This document shows, in pieces, positions 16,593 through 25,055 of a stretch of 64,000 bases of DNA (position 1 is its first letter; every line of letters starts with the position of its first letter). The stretch is taken from NCBI GenBank assembly GCA_965219495.1, contig OZ244777.1:3224001-3288000 (forward strand). Reading direction: 5' to 3'. The notes beneath the pieces are model-generated. The model saw only the letters and a program-made list of their open reading frames with translations. It did not search any database and was not told where the DNA came from. The stretch is from CAZPXZ01 sp965219495. GTDB lineage: Bacteria > Pseudomonadota > Alphaproteobacteria > Rhodobacterales > CAZPXZ01. The translations under genes were made by a program, and so were the position numbers.

Positions 16593-18280
16593 ACACAAGA
16601 AACGCAAGGCGCAATGTCGCAGAAATCCGAAGCCCCACCGGGAACGAGTTGACCGCGAAAGGTTGGGCGACCGAAGCCCCGCTCCGCATGTTGATGAACA
16701 ATCTCGACCCTGATGTTGCGGAAAGGCCGGAGGAACTGGTGGTCTACGGCGGAATTGGTCGCGCTGCCCGCACCTGGGAATGCTTCGAGCAGATTGTCGC
16801 CGCCCTGACCAAACTGGAATTGGACGAGACGCTACTGGTGCAGAGCGGCAAGCCGGTAGGGGTATTTCGCACCCATCCCGATGCGCCGAGAGTGTTGATC
16901 GCCAATTCGAACTTGGTTGCCCACTGGGCAACGCTGGACCATTTTGGAGAACTCGACCGCCTTGGCCTGATGATGTACGGCCAGATGACGGCCGGTTCCT
17001 GGATCTACATCGGCAGCCAGGGCATCGTGCAGGGCACCTACGAGACTTTCGCGGAAGCGGGACGGCAGCATTATGACGGCGTGCTCCGAGGGAAATGGAT
17101 CCTGACCGGGGGCCTTGGCGGCATGGGCGGCGCGCAACCGCTCGCGGCGACCATGGCGGGAGCGAGCTTGCTTGCGGTGGAGTGCCAATCGAGCCGGATC
17201 GAATACCGCTTGCGAACCGGTTATCTCGATACCAGTGCGACAACCCTCGACGAAGCCCTGAACGCGATCACGCAGTCGCGGAAGACCGGCAGGCCCATAT
17301 CCGTCGGATTGCTTGGCAATGCGGCCGAAGTGTATCCCGAGATGGTGCGGCGAGGCATCCGTCCGGATCTGGTTACCGATCAGACCGCGGCGCACGACCC
17401 CGTGAACGGCTACTTGCCGGCCGGGTGGTCGGTGGAGGAGTGGATGGAAAGGCGCGCGCGCGCACCCAAGGAAGTCGAGCGGGCTGCGAAGGCTTCGATG
17501 GCGGTGCAGGTCGAGGCCATGCTTGCATTCCATCGTTCCGGCGTTCCGGCGCTCGACTATGGCAACAATCTTCGCCAAATGGCGAAGGACGCAGGCGTTG
17601 CGGACGCCTTCGAGTATCCCGGGTTTGTGCAGGCCTACATTCGGCCGCTCTTCTGCCGTGGAAAGGGACCGTTTCGCTGGGCCGCGCTGTCCGGCGACCC
17701 GGAAGACATTTATCGGACCGATGAAGCCGTCAAGAACCTGTTCCCCGAAGATGGCCATCTTCACAATTGGCTCCATATGGCGCGGGAACGAATTTCGTTT
17801 CAGGGATTGCCCGCCAGGATTTGTTGGCTCGGTCTCGGCGAGCGACAGCGCGCTGGACTTGCCTTCAACGAGCTTGTCCGTAGCGGAGAGGTATCGGCGC
17901 CCATCGTGATCGGACGCGATCACATGGACTCGGGTTCGGTGGCGAGTCCCAACCGGGAAACCGAAGGGATGAAGGACGGCACCGACGCGGTTGCAGACTG
18001 GCCTCTCCTGAACGGACTGCTGAATACTGCGAGCGGCGCGACCTGGGTTTCCATACACCATGGCGGCGGCGTGGGGATCGGATATTCGCAGCACGCCGGA
18101 ATGGTGGTGGTTGCGGACGGTACGGAGGAAGCGTCCCGCCGGCTTGAGCGCGTGCTCTGGAATGATCCGGCCACTGGAGTGATGCGCCATGCCGATGCGG
18201 GGTACGAAATCGCGATCGACTGCGCGCGCGAGCACGGACTCAATCTGCCAATGCTGCAAGCCGGCCGCAGGGGTAGTTGA
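16589..18280 (+). CDS. hutU: Urocanate hydratase
   Basis: A 563-residue urocanase, which hydrates urocanate to imidazolone propionate in histidine degradation with a tightly bound NAD+. Family blocks are clear: NNLDPDVAERPEELVVYGG, LMMYGQMTAGSWIYIGSQGI, the NAD-binding KWILTGGLGGMGGAQPLA, GLPARICWLGLGER with the essential Cys, and SIHHGGGVGIGYSQHAG. It starts 4 bases inside the CoA-transferase end. No hutH, hutI or hutG is in the window. Its pairing with a CoA-transferase rather than other hut genes is unusual. Confidence 0.96.
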   Translation: MNTRNARRNVAEIRSPTGNELTAKGWATEAPLRMLMNNLDPDVAERPEELVVYGGIGRAARTWECFEQIVAALTKLELDETLLVQSGKPVGVFRTHPDAPRVLIANSNLVAHWATLDHFGELDRLGLMMYGQMTAGSWIYIGSQGIVQGTYETFAEAGRQHYDGVLRGKWILTGGLGGMGGAQPLAATMAGASLLAVECQSSRIEYRLRTGYLDTSATTLDEALNAITQSRKTGRPISVGLLGNAAEVYPEMVRRGIRPDLVTDQTAAHDPVNGYLPAGWSVEEWMERRARAPKEVERAAKASMAVQVEAMLAFHRSGVPALDYGNNLRQMAKDAGVADAFEYPGFVQAYIRPLFCRGKGPFRWAALSGDPEDIYRTDEAVKNLFPEDGHLHNWLHMARERISFQGLPARICWLGLGERQRAGLAFNELVRSGEVSAPIVIGRDHMDSGSVASPNRETEGMKDGTDAVADWPLLNGLLNTASGATWVSIHHGGGVGIGYSQHAGMVVVADGTEEASRRLERVLWNDPATGVMRHADAGYEIAIDCAREHGLNLPMLQAGRRGS

Positions 18281-19031
18281 CCGCTGCTCCCGGTTCGATT
18301 CCGATTAGGCCTTGCGGAGCGCCCGCCGGGAGGACTTCGAAGGCAGCCATGCGTTCGCGCCATCGTTTCCGCCTGCATGGAAACGGAATCCTGGCGAAGT
18401 CAGACGGTCTTGGCGTTCCGGAACAAAGCCCGGAATCCTGCGTTGGTTCCTGGTTTTCCGGACTGAAATTCGCGTTCAATCCATGATCCTTTTGGGGAAA
18501 TCGGGAAGGGACTTGGGTCGGACGCGCCGCGAACACGTGGTGAGCGGGTTCGGCCGGACGTTTGCTCGCGATAGAGCGCAACTGTCCAAGGAATCGACTC
18601 GCCGGGCCGACCTGAGATTTATGCTCGCTCTCGCGAGATGTCCTCCGTGGTCCGTTCCATGGACCGGGGCCGATCACGGCTTGGAGCCTTCCACCTTCGA
18701 TCTTGTGGTCCCGAGCAGAATCGAGGAAAGCTTCGAGCGATCCGGTCCTCACCGGCTGCAGACGCGTTCCGAATGCGCTGGCCGGAATAGCTCCGGATCG
18801 TGGCGGCCGAATAAGCGTTTCGCTGAAGGATGCCCGCGCTCTGTTTTCGGGTATTGAACCAACGGAAAGAAGTTGGGCCCGTGTCTCGGATCCCCTGGTT
18901 TCTTGATGACTCGGCAGAAAACAAGCGTGTAGCCAAGTTCGCAATAAAACCAATGCCAAAAGATATCTTGCCACAATATCTTTTCTCATGTGCGATTGCA
19001 TGGTGCTGGATCCGTCGTGGGAAGCTAGTGG
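18281..19031. other. Gene-free stretch
   Basis: About 750 bases after urocanate hydratase with no convincing gene. Frames on both strands are broken and of shadow-like composition. The minus strand at 18275-18350 reads AAFEVLPAGAPQGLIGIEPG, which might be a scrap of a dehydrogenase, but nothing around it supports that. An AT-richer patch at 18930-18990 precedes the ATPase relic. Confidence 0.45.
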
Positions 19032-19265
19032 ATGCGAGACACAGCCGGACAGCCCGCCGTCGGCGGCGATCTTTGCGGACGAGCGTGCAAACTGCGCCGA
19101 CGTTGGGAAACGCCGGATCTGGGCAATCACGTCTTGATGCTGGGCCGCAGACGCGCGGGCAAGGCCAGCCTGGTGCTGGAGGTTTATCGGAGGCCTCGAA
19201 AGATCGGGGATGACTGCAACGTCGACGTGGAAGATGGTGGGACTCTCGCCAGCCTCGATCACCGA
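19032..19265 (+). pseudogene. N-terminal relic of an Archaeal-ATPase-type NTPase
   Basis: A short segment keeps the look of a P-loop ATPase start. VGGDLCGRACKLRRRWETPD is followed by NHVLMLGRRRAGKASLVLEV, in which a G-P-R-R-x-G-K-T/S loop is still recognisable but altered, and then NVDVEDGG. The frame then dissolves. It lies about 150 bases upstream of the intact-looking AAA ATPase on the same strand, so it may be a decayed relative from the same locus. The assignment rests on about 70 residues. Confidence 0.5.
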
Positions 19266-19411
19266 CCGCAGCAATCGAAGAGAACGTTGTCGCCGGCTCC
19301 GGACGAACTCGAGGCCGACGGTTGCGTCCGGTTCAAATACGGTCGAAGGGAATTCCGTTCGATCCTCCTAGGGAAGTGGTGAATGAGACAACAGCGAAGG
19401 AATGCGGCGCC

Positions 19412-20851
19412 ATGATCCGGAGACGCCTCTGCAACCCTGCCCAACTGACACGGGAGGAATTGAAGGCAACATTCGTCGCGCGCGAGGGCGCCCTTGAAGC
19501 AATGCTTCGGGTGATCGGCGAGCAATCGCATGGACGGGCTTGCCAGCACATGATGCTCATCGGCCCATGCGGGACGGGAAAGACTACTGTGGGGCTATGC
19601 TTCCTGCATGAGATCGAAGAGAACCCCGAAATCGCCGCGAACTGGCAGCCAGTCGCATTCCACGAGGAGAGCTATGAGATCGGCGGTCTGGCGGAGTTCT
19701 GGCTGGTCGCTCTCCGCCACTTGACGCGAGCAACCGGGGATCCCCGCTGGGCAGACAAGGCCGAAGCGTTGTTCCATGATGAAAGAGACACCGAACGGCT
19801 GGCGGCGCATGCGCTTGCTGCGCTCGTGGATTTCTGCCGGGCGAGCAGGAAGCGACTGATCCTGTTCGTCGAAAGTCTCGACGTTGTTCTCGAACAGATA
19901 GGGGACGAGCGCATGATTCATGCGCTCCGCGCCAGTCTGATGGAGCGTCCGGAAATCCTGCTGGTCGGCTCCGCCAACACTGTCTTTGCCGCAATCCGCA
20001 GCCATGGCGAGCCGCTCTACGAGTTCTTCCGGCTCTTCCTTCTCGTAGGCCTCGGGAAGGAGGAGACTCTCCAGATGCTTGCGATGATCGCGAATTGCGA
20101 GGGACCGCCGGAATATCTGGAGGCCTTGGGTCGCGAGCACGGTCGGCTGGAGACCGTGCGCCGGCTGACCGGCGGCAACCCGCGGCTTTTTGCGCTTGCT
20201 TGCCGGATGCTGATCGAGTCGCCGCTTGGCTCCGCCTTCGAAGACTTGGAGCGGCTCATCGACGCGCAAACCCCGTATTTCAAGGCCAGGATCGAACAAT
20301 TGCCGGTCCAGGCCCGAAGGGTATTTCACTGTCTCGCGGTGGGATGGAGGCCCATGCTGGCGCGGGAAGTGGCCGATGTGGCGAAGTTGAGTTCTTCCCA
20401 TGCAAGCGCCCAACTCAAACAGCTTCTGGAGAAAGGCTACGCAAGAGAGGTCCGGCTGCCGGACGAAAAACGGATGCGATACGAGGTTGGCGATCGGTTC
20501 TTGAACACCTACCATCTGCTGCGATTCTCCCGAACCGGTCGAGATCGCCTGGCGCGGCTTGCCGCATTTCTTCAGGGTTTGCCGGGTTCCCCTGACATGC
20601 GGGAAGTCCATTCGGTGGAGTTGGCAGCGCTACGCGCAAAGAACTTACATGCGGAAGATACGCCCGCTTGGCTCGACGCCCCGGCCAGGTGCGTTTCGCG
20701 GGACGAGAATCACGAAGGGCAAGAGGGCTGGCTGCGGCAAGCGCTCGGATCTGCCGACAAGACGATTGGCCCGACCGCACCGGTAATTGGGGACATTCTT
20801 GGGGCGTTTAGAGGCAATCCTTCGTCGACTTCTGGCAATCTCGCCGGCTAG
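19412..20851 (+). CDS. AAA ATPase with winged-helix domain (N-terminal half of an amber-split ATPase-TPR gene)
   Basis: This half encodes 479 residues from ATG 19412 (AAGGA upstream; TTG 19322 is an alternative). Walker A is MLIGPCGTGKTTVGL around residues 50-59, Walker B is RLILFVESLDVVLEQIGDER, and EILLVGSANTVFAAIRS is sensor-like. A winged-helix segment EVADVAKLSSSHASAQLKQL lies around residues 345-400. The architecture is that of a STAND-like signalling NTPase. The frame ends in TAG 20849-20851, and the same frame continues with ATG 20852 into a TPR protein. Related proteins I recall are single ATPase-TPR polypeptides, so this is probably one gene broken by one codon. Confidence 0.8.
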   Translation: MIRRRLCNPAQLTREELKATFVAREGALEAMLRVIGEQSHGRACQHMMLIGPCGTGKTTVGLCFLHEIEENPEIAANWQPVAFHEESYEIGGLAEFWLVALRHLTRATGDPRWADKAEALFHDERDTERLAAHALAALVDFCRASRKRLILFVESLDVVLEQIGDERMIHALRASLMERPEILLVGSANTVFAAIRSHGEPLYEFFRLFLLVGLGKEETLQMLAMIANCEGPPEYLEALGREHGRLETVRRLTGGNPRLFALACRMLIESPLGSAFEDLERLIDAQTPYFKARIEQLPVQARRVFHCLAVGWRPMLAREVADVAKLSSSHASAQLKQLLEKGYAREVRLPDEKRMRYEVGDRFLNTYHLLRFSRTGRDRLARLAAFLQGLPGSPDMREVHSVELAALRAKNLHAEDTPAWLDAPARCVSRDENHEGQEGWLRQALGSADKTIGPTAPVIGDILGAFRGNPSSTSGNLAG

Positions 20852-22264
20852 ATGAAACGGAGTCATACGTTGCTTCGCAGTGGGCGTTATGCGGAAGCAG
20901 AAGAGGCGTGCAGGACTGCGATCGAGAATGAACCGAAGGACGCAGGCGCCTGGTTCGTGCTGGGCTGCACGCAGTTTCGGCAGGAACGCTTCGAAATGGC
21001 CATTGCCGCCTTTGCGCGCGTCCCGGCCTGCGCGGGTCCTGACGATGCAATCGAGGTGCGCTACCTGGCCGTTTTGGCGCTTGCAGGCATCGGCATTGCC
21101 TCCTTGGAACTGGATCAGCACGAATCCGCTGCCGCCGCCCTGGAAGAAGCTCCAAGGATCATCAAGCAGAACGACGAAGCATACTTGCGCCACGCGGGTT
21201 CCTCGCTTTGCAGACTTCAAGGCGCTGTTCTCGCCAGACTGGAACGGCAGGAAGAAGCGATCGCTGCTTGGGAACAAACTACTGGCTATGTGCGCGCAGA
21301 TGATCCGCCGGACATGCGCCAGGTGGCAGGCGAGTCGCCAAGAGCCAAGGGTGATGCTCTCGGCAGGCTCGACCGGCATGAAGAGGCGATGGCCGCCTTG
21401 GAACGGGTTATCGAGTATGTACGAACGGATGATCCACAGGGGATACGCCGCTTGGCTGCAGAATCGCTATGCGCCAAGGGGGGTCGTGCGCTCGACCAGT
21501 CGGGTCGCCAGGAAGGGGCGGCAGCTGCTTGGGAGCGGGTAGTCGAACACGTCCGCGTAGGTGATGCGCTGAACGTACGCCTGTTCGCCATCCATGCGTT
21601 GATTCAAATGGCCGTCGCTTTCCAAAAGCCGGCGCAACGCGAAGGCCTCTGCGCCTTCTGGCTTTCCGTTCCTGACTATGTTCGTTCAGACGATCCGCAG
21701 GAGGTGCGAGAGATCCTCGCCAGGGTGCTTGCTGCGGGAAGTTGCCAATTGGGCCGATTTGGAAATTGGACCGAAGCCGAAGCAGTCTGCGCAAGGGCAA
21801 TCAATAACCAGCCGAAACGACATGAACCGCGGCGTGTCTTGGCGGAAGCGATTCTTCTTCAAAGTGATGCCGGGCGTTTGGAGGAAGCTGAAAACCATGC
21901 GCGTTGCGCCGTGGAATTGGCGCCGGATCACGCAGGCGCATTTCATACGCTCTCCGATATCCTGGCTCGCCGCGGCGATTGGAAGGGAGCGCTTGACGCA
22001 CTCGAACGCGCTCTCCGTATCGGTGGCAGCGAATTCCAGGAACAGGAACATCCCGGATTGACGCAATCATTGTTCCGTGCCGTCCTGGCCGGTCATGGGC
22101 CACGGGTCAAGCGGACAATGGAGGAAACGGGATTGATCGAAACGATGGAGCCACTCTGGCATGCGGCAAGGGCGGAGCTGGGCGCGAGTCTCGATCCCTT
22201 GCCTGCGGAGATCATGGACGCCGTTGTCATGATCAGGCGCGAGATCGCAAAGAATCGTCATTGA
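20852..22264 (+). CDS. TPR-repeat protein (C-terminal half of an amber-split ATPase-TPR gene)
   Basis: This half encodes 470 residues made almost wholly of tetratricopeptide-like helices. The first repeat is LLRSGRYAEAEEACRTAI, typical of TPR. The middle consists of 45-50-residue repeats with the recurring motif Y-V-R-x-D-D-P, as in TTGYVRADDPPDMRQVAGES, IEYVRTDDPQGIRRLAAES and PDYVRSDDPQEVREILA. TPR arrays bind proteins and serve as sensor domains in STAND NTPases. It begins with ATG directly after the TAG of the ATPase, in the same frame, with no separate ribosome-binding site beyond the coding sequence. Reinitiation or readthrough would be needed to make it. Confidence 0.82.
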   Translation: MKRSHTLLRSGRYAEAEEACRTAIENEPKDAGAWFVLGCTQFRQERFEMAIAAFARVPACAGPDDAIEVRYLAVLALAGIGIASLELDQHESAAAALEEAPRIIKQNDEAYLRHAGSSLCRLQGAVLARLERQEEAIAAWEQTTGYVRADDPPDMRQVAGESPRAKGDALGRLDRHEEAMAALERVIEYVRTDDPQGIRRLAAESLCAKGGRALDQSGRQEGAAAAWERVVEHVRVGDALNVRLFAIHALIQMAVAFQKPAQREGLCAFWLSVPDYVRSDDPQEVREILARVLAAGSCQLGRFGNWTEAEAVCARAINNQPKRHEPRRVLAEAILLQSDAGRLEEAENHARCAVELAPDHAGAFHTLSDILARRGDWKGALDALERALRIGGSEFQEQEHPGLTQSLFRAVLAGHGPRVKRTMEETGLIETMEPLWHAARAELGASLDPLPAEIMDAVVMIRREIAKNRH

Positions 22265-22589
22265 CTTCGATGCTCAAGAGCGTCCATCCATCCGATCTCG
22301 ATTGGTTGGACTGAAAGCAATTGAGGGAACGGAAGCACGCGCCGCCGCAGGGTCGAGTCACAGGGAGGCATGATGCGGAGGCAGGCGTTCGGCGAAGGAA
22401 TCCCGCCGGCCCTCTACCTTGCATTGGCCAGGCCGCGTTGGCCAGCATTCGGCATGTACAGGAAACAACGCGTGTTCCGGAACAAGATATTCTCGAGGAT
22501 TTCCAGAAATCGCCGCAGGGTCGTGCAGGATTCGTGCGGGAGTCCCCCAGCGGGCGGGACGCCTGCTCGTGTCCAGTTAAGGAAAATTG
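22265..22589. other. Gene-free stretch
   Basis: About 325 bases between the TPR gene and the fabD relic. No protein-like frame and no repeat recognised. Confidence 0.5.
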
Positions 22590-23040
22590 CCGGGAAGACC
22601 ATTCCGCCAACCCGTCGTGAGCGCCTGCCAATGGTCCTGCTCCTTTTGTATCGAACCGCGCCATTTCCTTGGATTGCGGCCGGTCTCCAATCTGCCCGGT
22701 GTTCGCCGGGACAGGGTTTGAAACACGTAGATTGAATTTCTGTTCCCGGGGCACGGATCTCAGGGGGTTCGCATGGAACGAGCAGTCGCGCCGGCCATTT
22801 CGCAGGCGCTTGCCGTCCGGGAGGCCGTCGACGAAGCGGTCCAACAGTGGCTTTCCCGCATCGCCTGGTAGGATCCGGCAGAAGATCGAACGGTGACCGA
22901 ACATGCGAAACCATCCATCATGGCAGCTTCCGTCGCGTTCGTTCGCGCTCCGGAAGCAGAAACTGGCGATCTGCCTGCGTGCCCGTTCCGATCGCTTCGC
23001 TCCGAATGTCGCGGCGAGTTCTCTATGGGTATCTTTCCGG
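22590..23040 (+). pseudogene. Relic of the fabD upstream region and 5' end
   Basis: This stretch aligns with 49448-49840, the region before and inside intact fabD. Shared landmarks include CGCCATTTCCT(A/T)GATT upstream, CCCGGG-CAGGGATC-like sequence for the PGQGSQ codons, and CGCAGGCGCT(C/T)GCCGTC followed by GGGAGGCCGTCGACGAAGCG and a TGGCTTTCCCGCAT match. Reading frames are broken by indels and a TAG in the segment corresponding to SRIAW. It covers about the first 95 codons and then ends at the stop of the ABC ATPase gene. It cannot make FabD. Confidence 0.8.
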
Positions 23041-24018
23041 TCAATGAAGGTGACAGGCAACCAGGTGCGGCCGCGCACGATCGCCGATGGCTTTGTCGGG
23101 CGGCAGTGAGGCTGGACAGGCCGCCATTGCTTTCGGGCAGCGCGGGTGAAAGGGGCAACCCGCGGGCGGACTCTCGGGATTCGGAATGTCGCCTGACAGC
23201 ACAATTCGAGCGCGGTCCTGATTGGGGTCGGGCTGCGGCACCGCGGAGATCAGCGCCTCGGTATAGGGGTGGGCCGGATGGCAGAAAAGGCTCTCTGTGT
23301 CCGTTGTCTCGACAATTCGTCCGAGATACATCACCGCCACCCGATCGCTCACATGCTCGACTACCGCCAAGTCGTGGGAAATGAAAATGTAGGAGAGGGA
23401 AAGACGTTTCTTGAGACTAAGTAACAGCTCCAGAATCTGGGACTGGATGGACACGTCAAGCGCCGAGACGGGCTCATCCGCGATAATCAGCTTGGGCTCC
23501 AGTGCGATGGCCCGGGCGATGCCGATGCGCTGACGCTGGCCCCCGGAGAATTCGTGCGGATAGCGGGTGATCGCGTCGGCGTCCAGTCCGACAGTTCGCA
23601 GGAGGTCGGCGACTCGCTTGCGGCGCTTCTTGCGGTCGCCAATCCCGTGAATGGCCAGCGGTTCACCGACGATGGCGCCGACCGTCAGGCGAGGATCGAG
23701 AGAGGCGTAGGGATCCTGGAATATGAGCTGCATGTCGCGTCGCCGAATCCGTAAATCCGCGAGTGGCAGGGTGAGCAAGTCTTCTCCCGCAAAGCGTACA
23801 GCGCCTGCGGTTGGCTCGATCAGCCGCAGGATAAGCCGCGCCAGGGTCGACTTCCCACAGCCGGATTCGCCGACAATTCCGAGCGTTTCGCCGCGTTCCA
23901 GATGGAGACTCACTTCGCTTACCGCCTGAACGGCGCCAACCCCGTCCCTCGACTGAAAATGTTTGGTCAGCCCTTCGACTTCGAGTATGGGTCGGCCCTT
24001 CAGGCTAGCGGTGCTCAT
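23041..24018 (-). CDS. Peptide-type ABC transporter ATP-binding protein (DppF/OppF)
   Basis: A 325-residue ATPase of the oligopeptide/dipeptide importer family. Walker A is GIVGESGCGKSTLARLIL, the signature FSGGQRQRIGIARAI, Walker B LIIADEPVSALDVS. The C-terminal oligo_HPY domain has its Cys-rich PAGCPFHPRCPKAMAACP, a likely iron-sulfur or zinc motif. The start ATG 24018 overlaps the stop of the dppD-like gene. It is the last gene of the operon. The imported substrate is unknown. Confidence 0.94.
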   Translation of the reverse strand: MSTASLKGRPILEVEGLTKHFQSRDGVGAVQAVSEVSLHLERGETLGIVGESGCGKSTLARLILRLIEPTAGAVRFAGEDLLTLPLADLRIRRRDMQLIFQDPYASLDPRLTVGAIVGEPLAIHGIGDRKKRRKRVADLLRTVGLDADAITRYPHEFSGGQRQRIGIARAIALEPKLIIADEPVSALDVSIQSQILELLLSLKKRLSLSYIFISHDLAVVEHVSDRVAVMYLGRIVETTDTESLFCHPAHPYTEALISAVPQPDPNQDRARIVLSGDIPNPESPPAGCPFHPRCPKAMAACPASLPPDKAIGDRARPHLVACHLH

Positions 24019-25055
24019 GTGATTGGATTCCAGCAAGCCACGAAGTGATTGTCCCGCTGCGCAACGATCGGCGGCGTTTCGCCGTGGCAGCGCGCCAATG
24101 CACGCGAACAGCGTTCGGCGAATGCGCAGCCTGTCCCCCGGGCGCCGGGTGGCGGCACCATTCCGGGGATGCTGGATAGCTTCCGACCGCGGCGACCCAG
24201 CTTGGGCAGCGCCTGGAGCAGTCCGTGGGAATAGGGGTGGCGGGGTGCCCGGAAAAGCTGCCGAACTTGGGCCCGCTCGACAATGCGGCCTGCGTACATG
24301 ACCACGACTTCGTCGCAAATCTCCGCGACGACGCCGAGGTCGTGGGTGATCAGCAGGATAGCCATGGCAAGGTCGCGCTGTAACGAGCGCAGCAAATCGA
24401 GGATTTGCGCCTGGATGGTTACGTCGAGTGCGGTAGTCGGTTCATCGGCAATCAACAAGGCTGGATTGCAGATCAAGGCCATCGCGATCATGACACGCTG
24501 GCGCAGGCCTCCGGAAAGCTGGTGGGGGAATTGATCGATTCGACGCTCGGGCGCACCAACACCCACTTGGCGAAGGACTTCCACCGCCGTCTGCCGGGCG
24601 CTGTCGCTGCCAAGTCCGCGATGCAGGCGCAATACTTCAGCTGTCTGGAAGCCGATGCTCAGGGTCGGATTGAGGCTGGTCATCGGCTCCTGGAAAATCA
24701 TGCCGATGCGGTTGCCGCGCACGCGCCGAAGCTTGTTCTCGCTGAGCCGGGCAAGATCCTGGCCGTCGAACAGGATTCGTCCGCCATCGATATGGCTGGG
24801 CGGCGAGGGCAGCAGCCTCAGAATGGTCATAGCGGTGACGCTCTTGCCGCACCCGGACTCACCGACCAAGCCGACCGTGCGTCCTGCGGGCACGGAAAAC
24901 GAAACTTCGTCGACGACGCGCACGCGGCCTTCCTCGGTGGAGAAGCTGGCCGACAGGTTCTCGAGCTCCAAGAGTGGAGCCACACGGTCAGATGGCGAGC
25001 GCTTCGAGCCGGATGCCGGCGCCGACAGCTCGGCTCGCGCATCCGACGGATTCAT
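24015..25055 (-). CDS. Peptide-type ABC transporter ATP-binding protein (DppD/OppD)
   Basis: A 346-residue ATPase, normal length for DppD. Walker A is GLVGESGCGKSVTAMTIL, the signature LSGGLRQRVMIAMAL, Walker B LLIADEPTTALDVTIQ. The C-terminal oligo_HPY block carries PGARGTGCAFAERCSRALAR. ATGA overlaps join it to the acetamidase upstream and the DppF-like gene downstream, so the ATPases are translationally coupled to an enzyme gene. The matching permeases are probably those at 30530-32298, now separated by insertions. Confidence 0.94.
   Translation of the reverse strand: MNPSDARAELSAPASGSKRSPSDRVAPLLELENLSASFSTEEGRVRVVDEVSFSVPAGRTVGLVGESGCGKSVTAMTILRLLPSPPSHIDGGRILFDGQDLARLSENKLRRVRGNRIGMIFQEPMTSLNPTLSIGFQTAEVLRLHRGLGSDSARQTAVEVLRQVGVGAPERRIDQFPHQLSGGLRQRVMIAMALICNPALLIADEPTTALDVTIQAQILDLLRSLQRDLAMAILLITHDLGVVAEICDEVVVMYAGRIVERAQVRQLFRAPRHPYSHGLLQALPKLGRRGRKLSSIPGMVPPPGARGTGCAFAERCSRALARCHGETPPIVAQRDNHFVACWNPIT

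Noticed and set aside
16832..18259. A 475-codon open frame antisense to urocanate hydratase
   Set aside because: Its composition is His/Arg/Gly-rich with no protein-like motifs, while the sense strand matches urocanase over its whole length; it is a GC-driven shadow.
18275..18350. Scrap of an acylating aldehyde dehydrogenase on the minus strand
   Set aside because: Only about 20 residues look similar, with nothing supportive on either side.
19412..22264. Calling the ATPase-TPR pair an Avs-type defence system
   Set aside because: No Avs-specific effector domain (nuclease, TIR or similar) is seen at the N-terminus, so the STAND-like architecture alone does not justify the name.
22735..23040. 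A second functional fabD
   Set aside because: Although clearly similar to fabD, the frame is interrupted by indels and a stop and covers only the first third of the gene.
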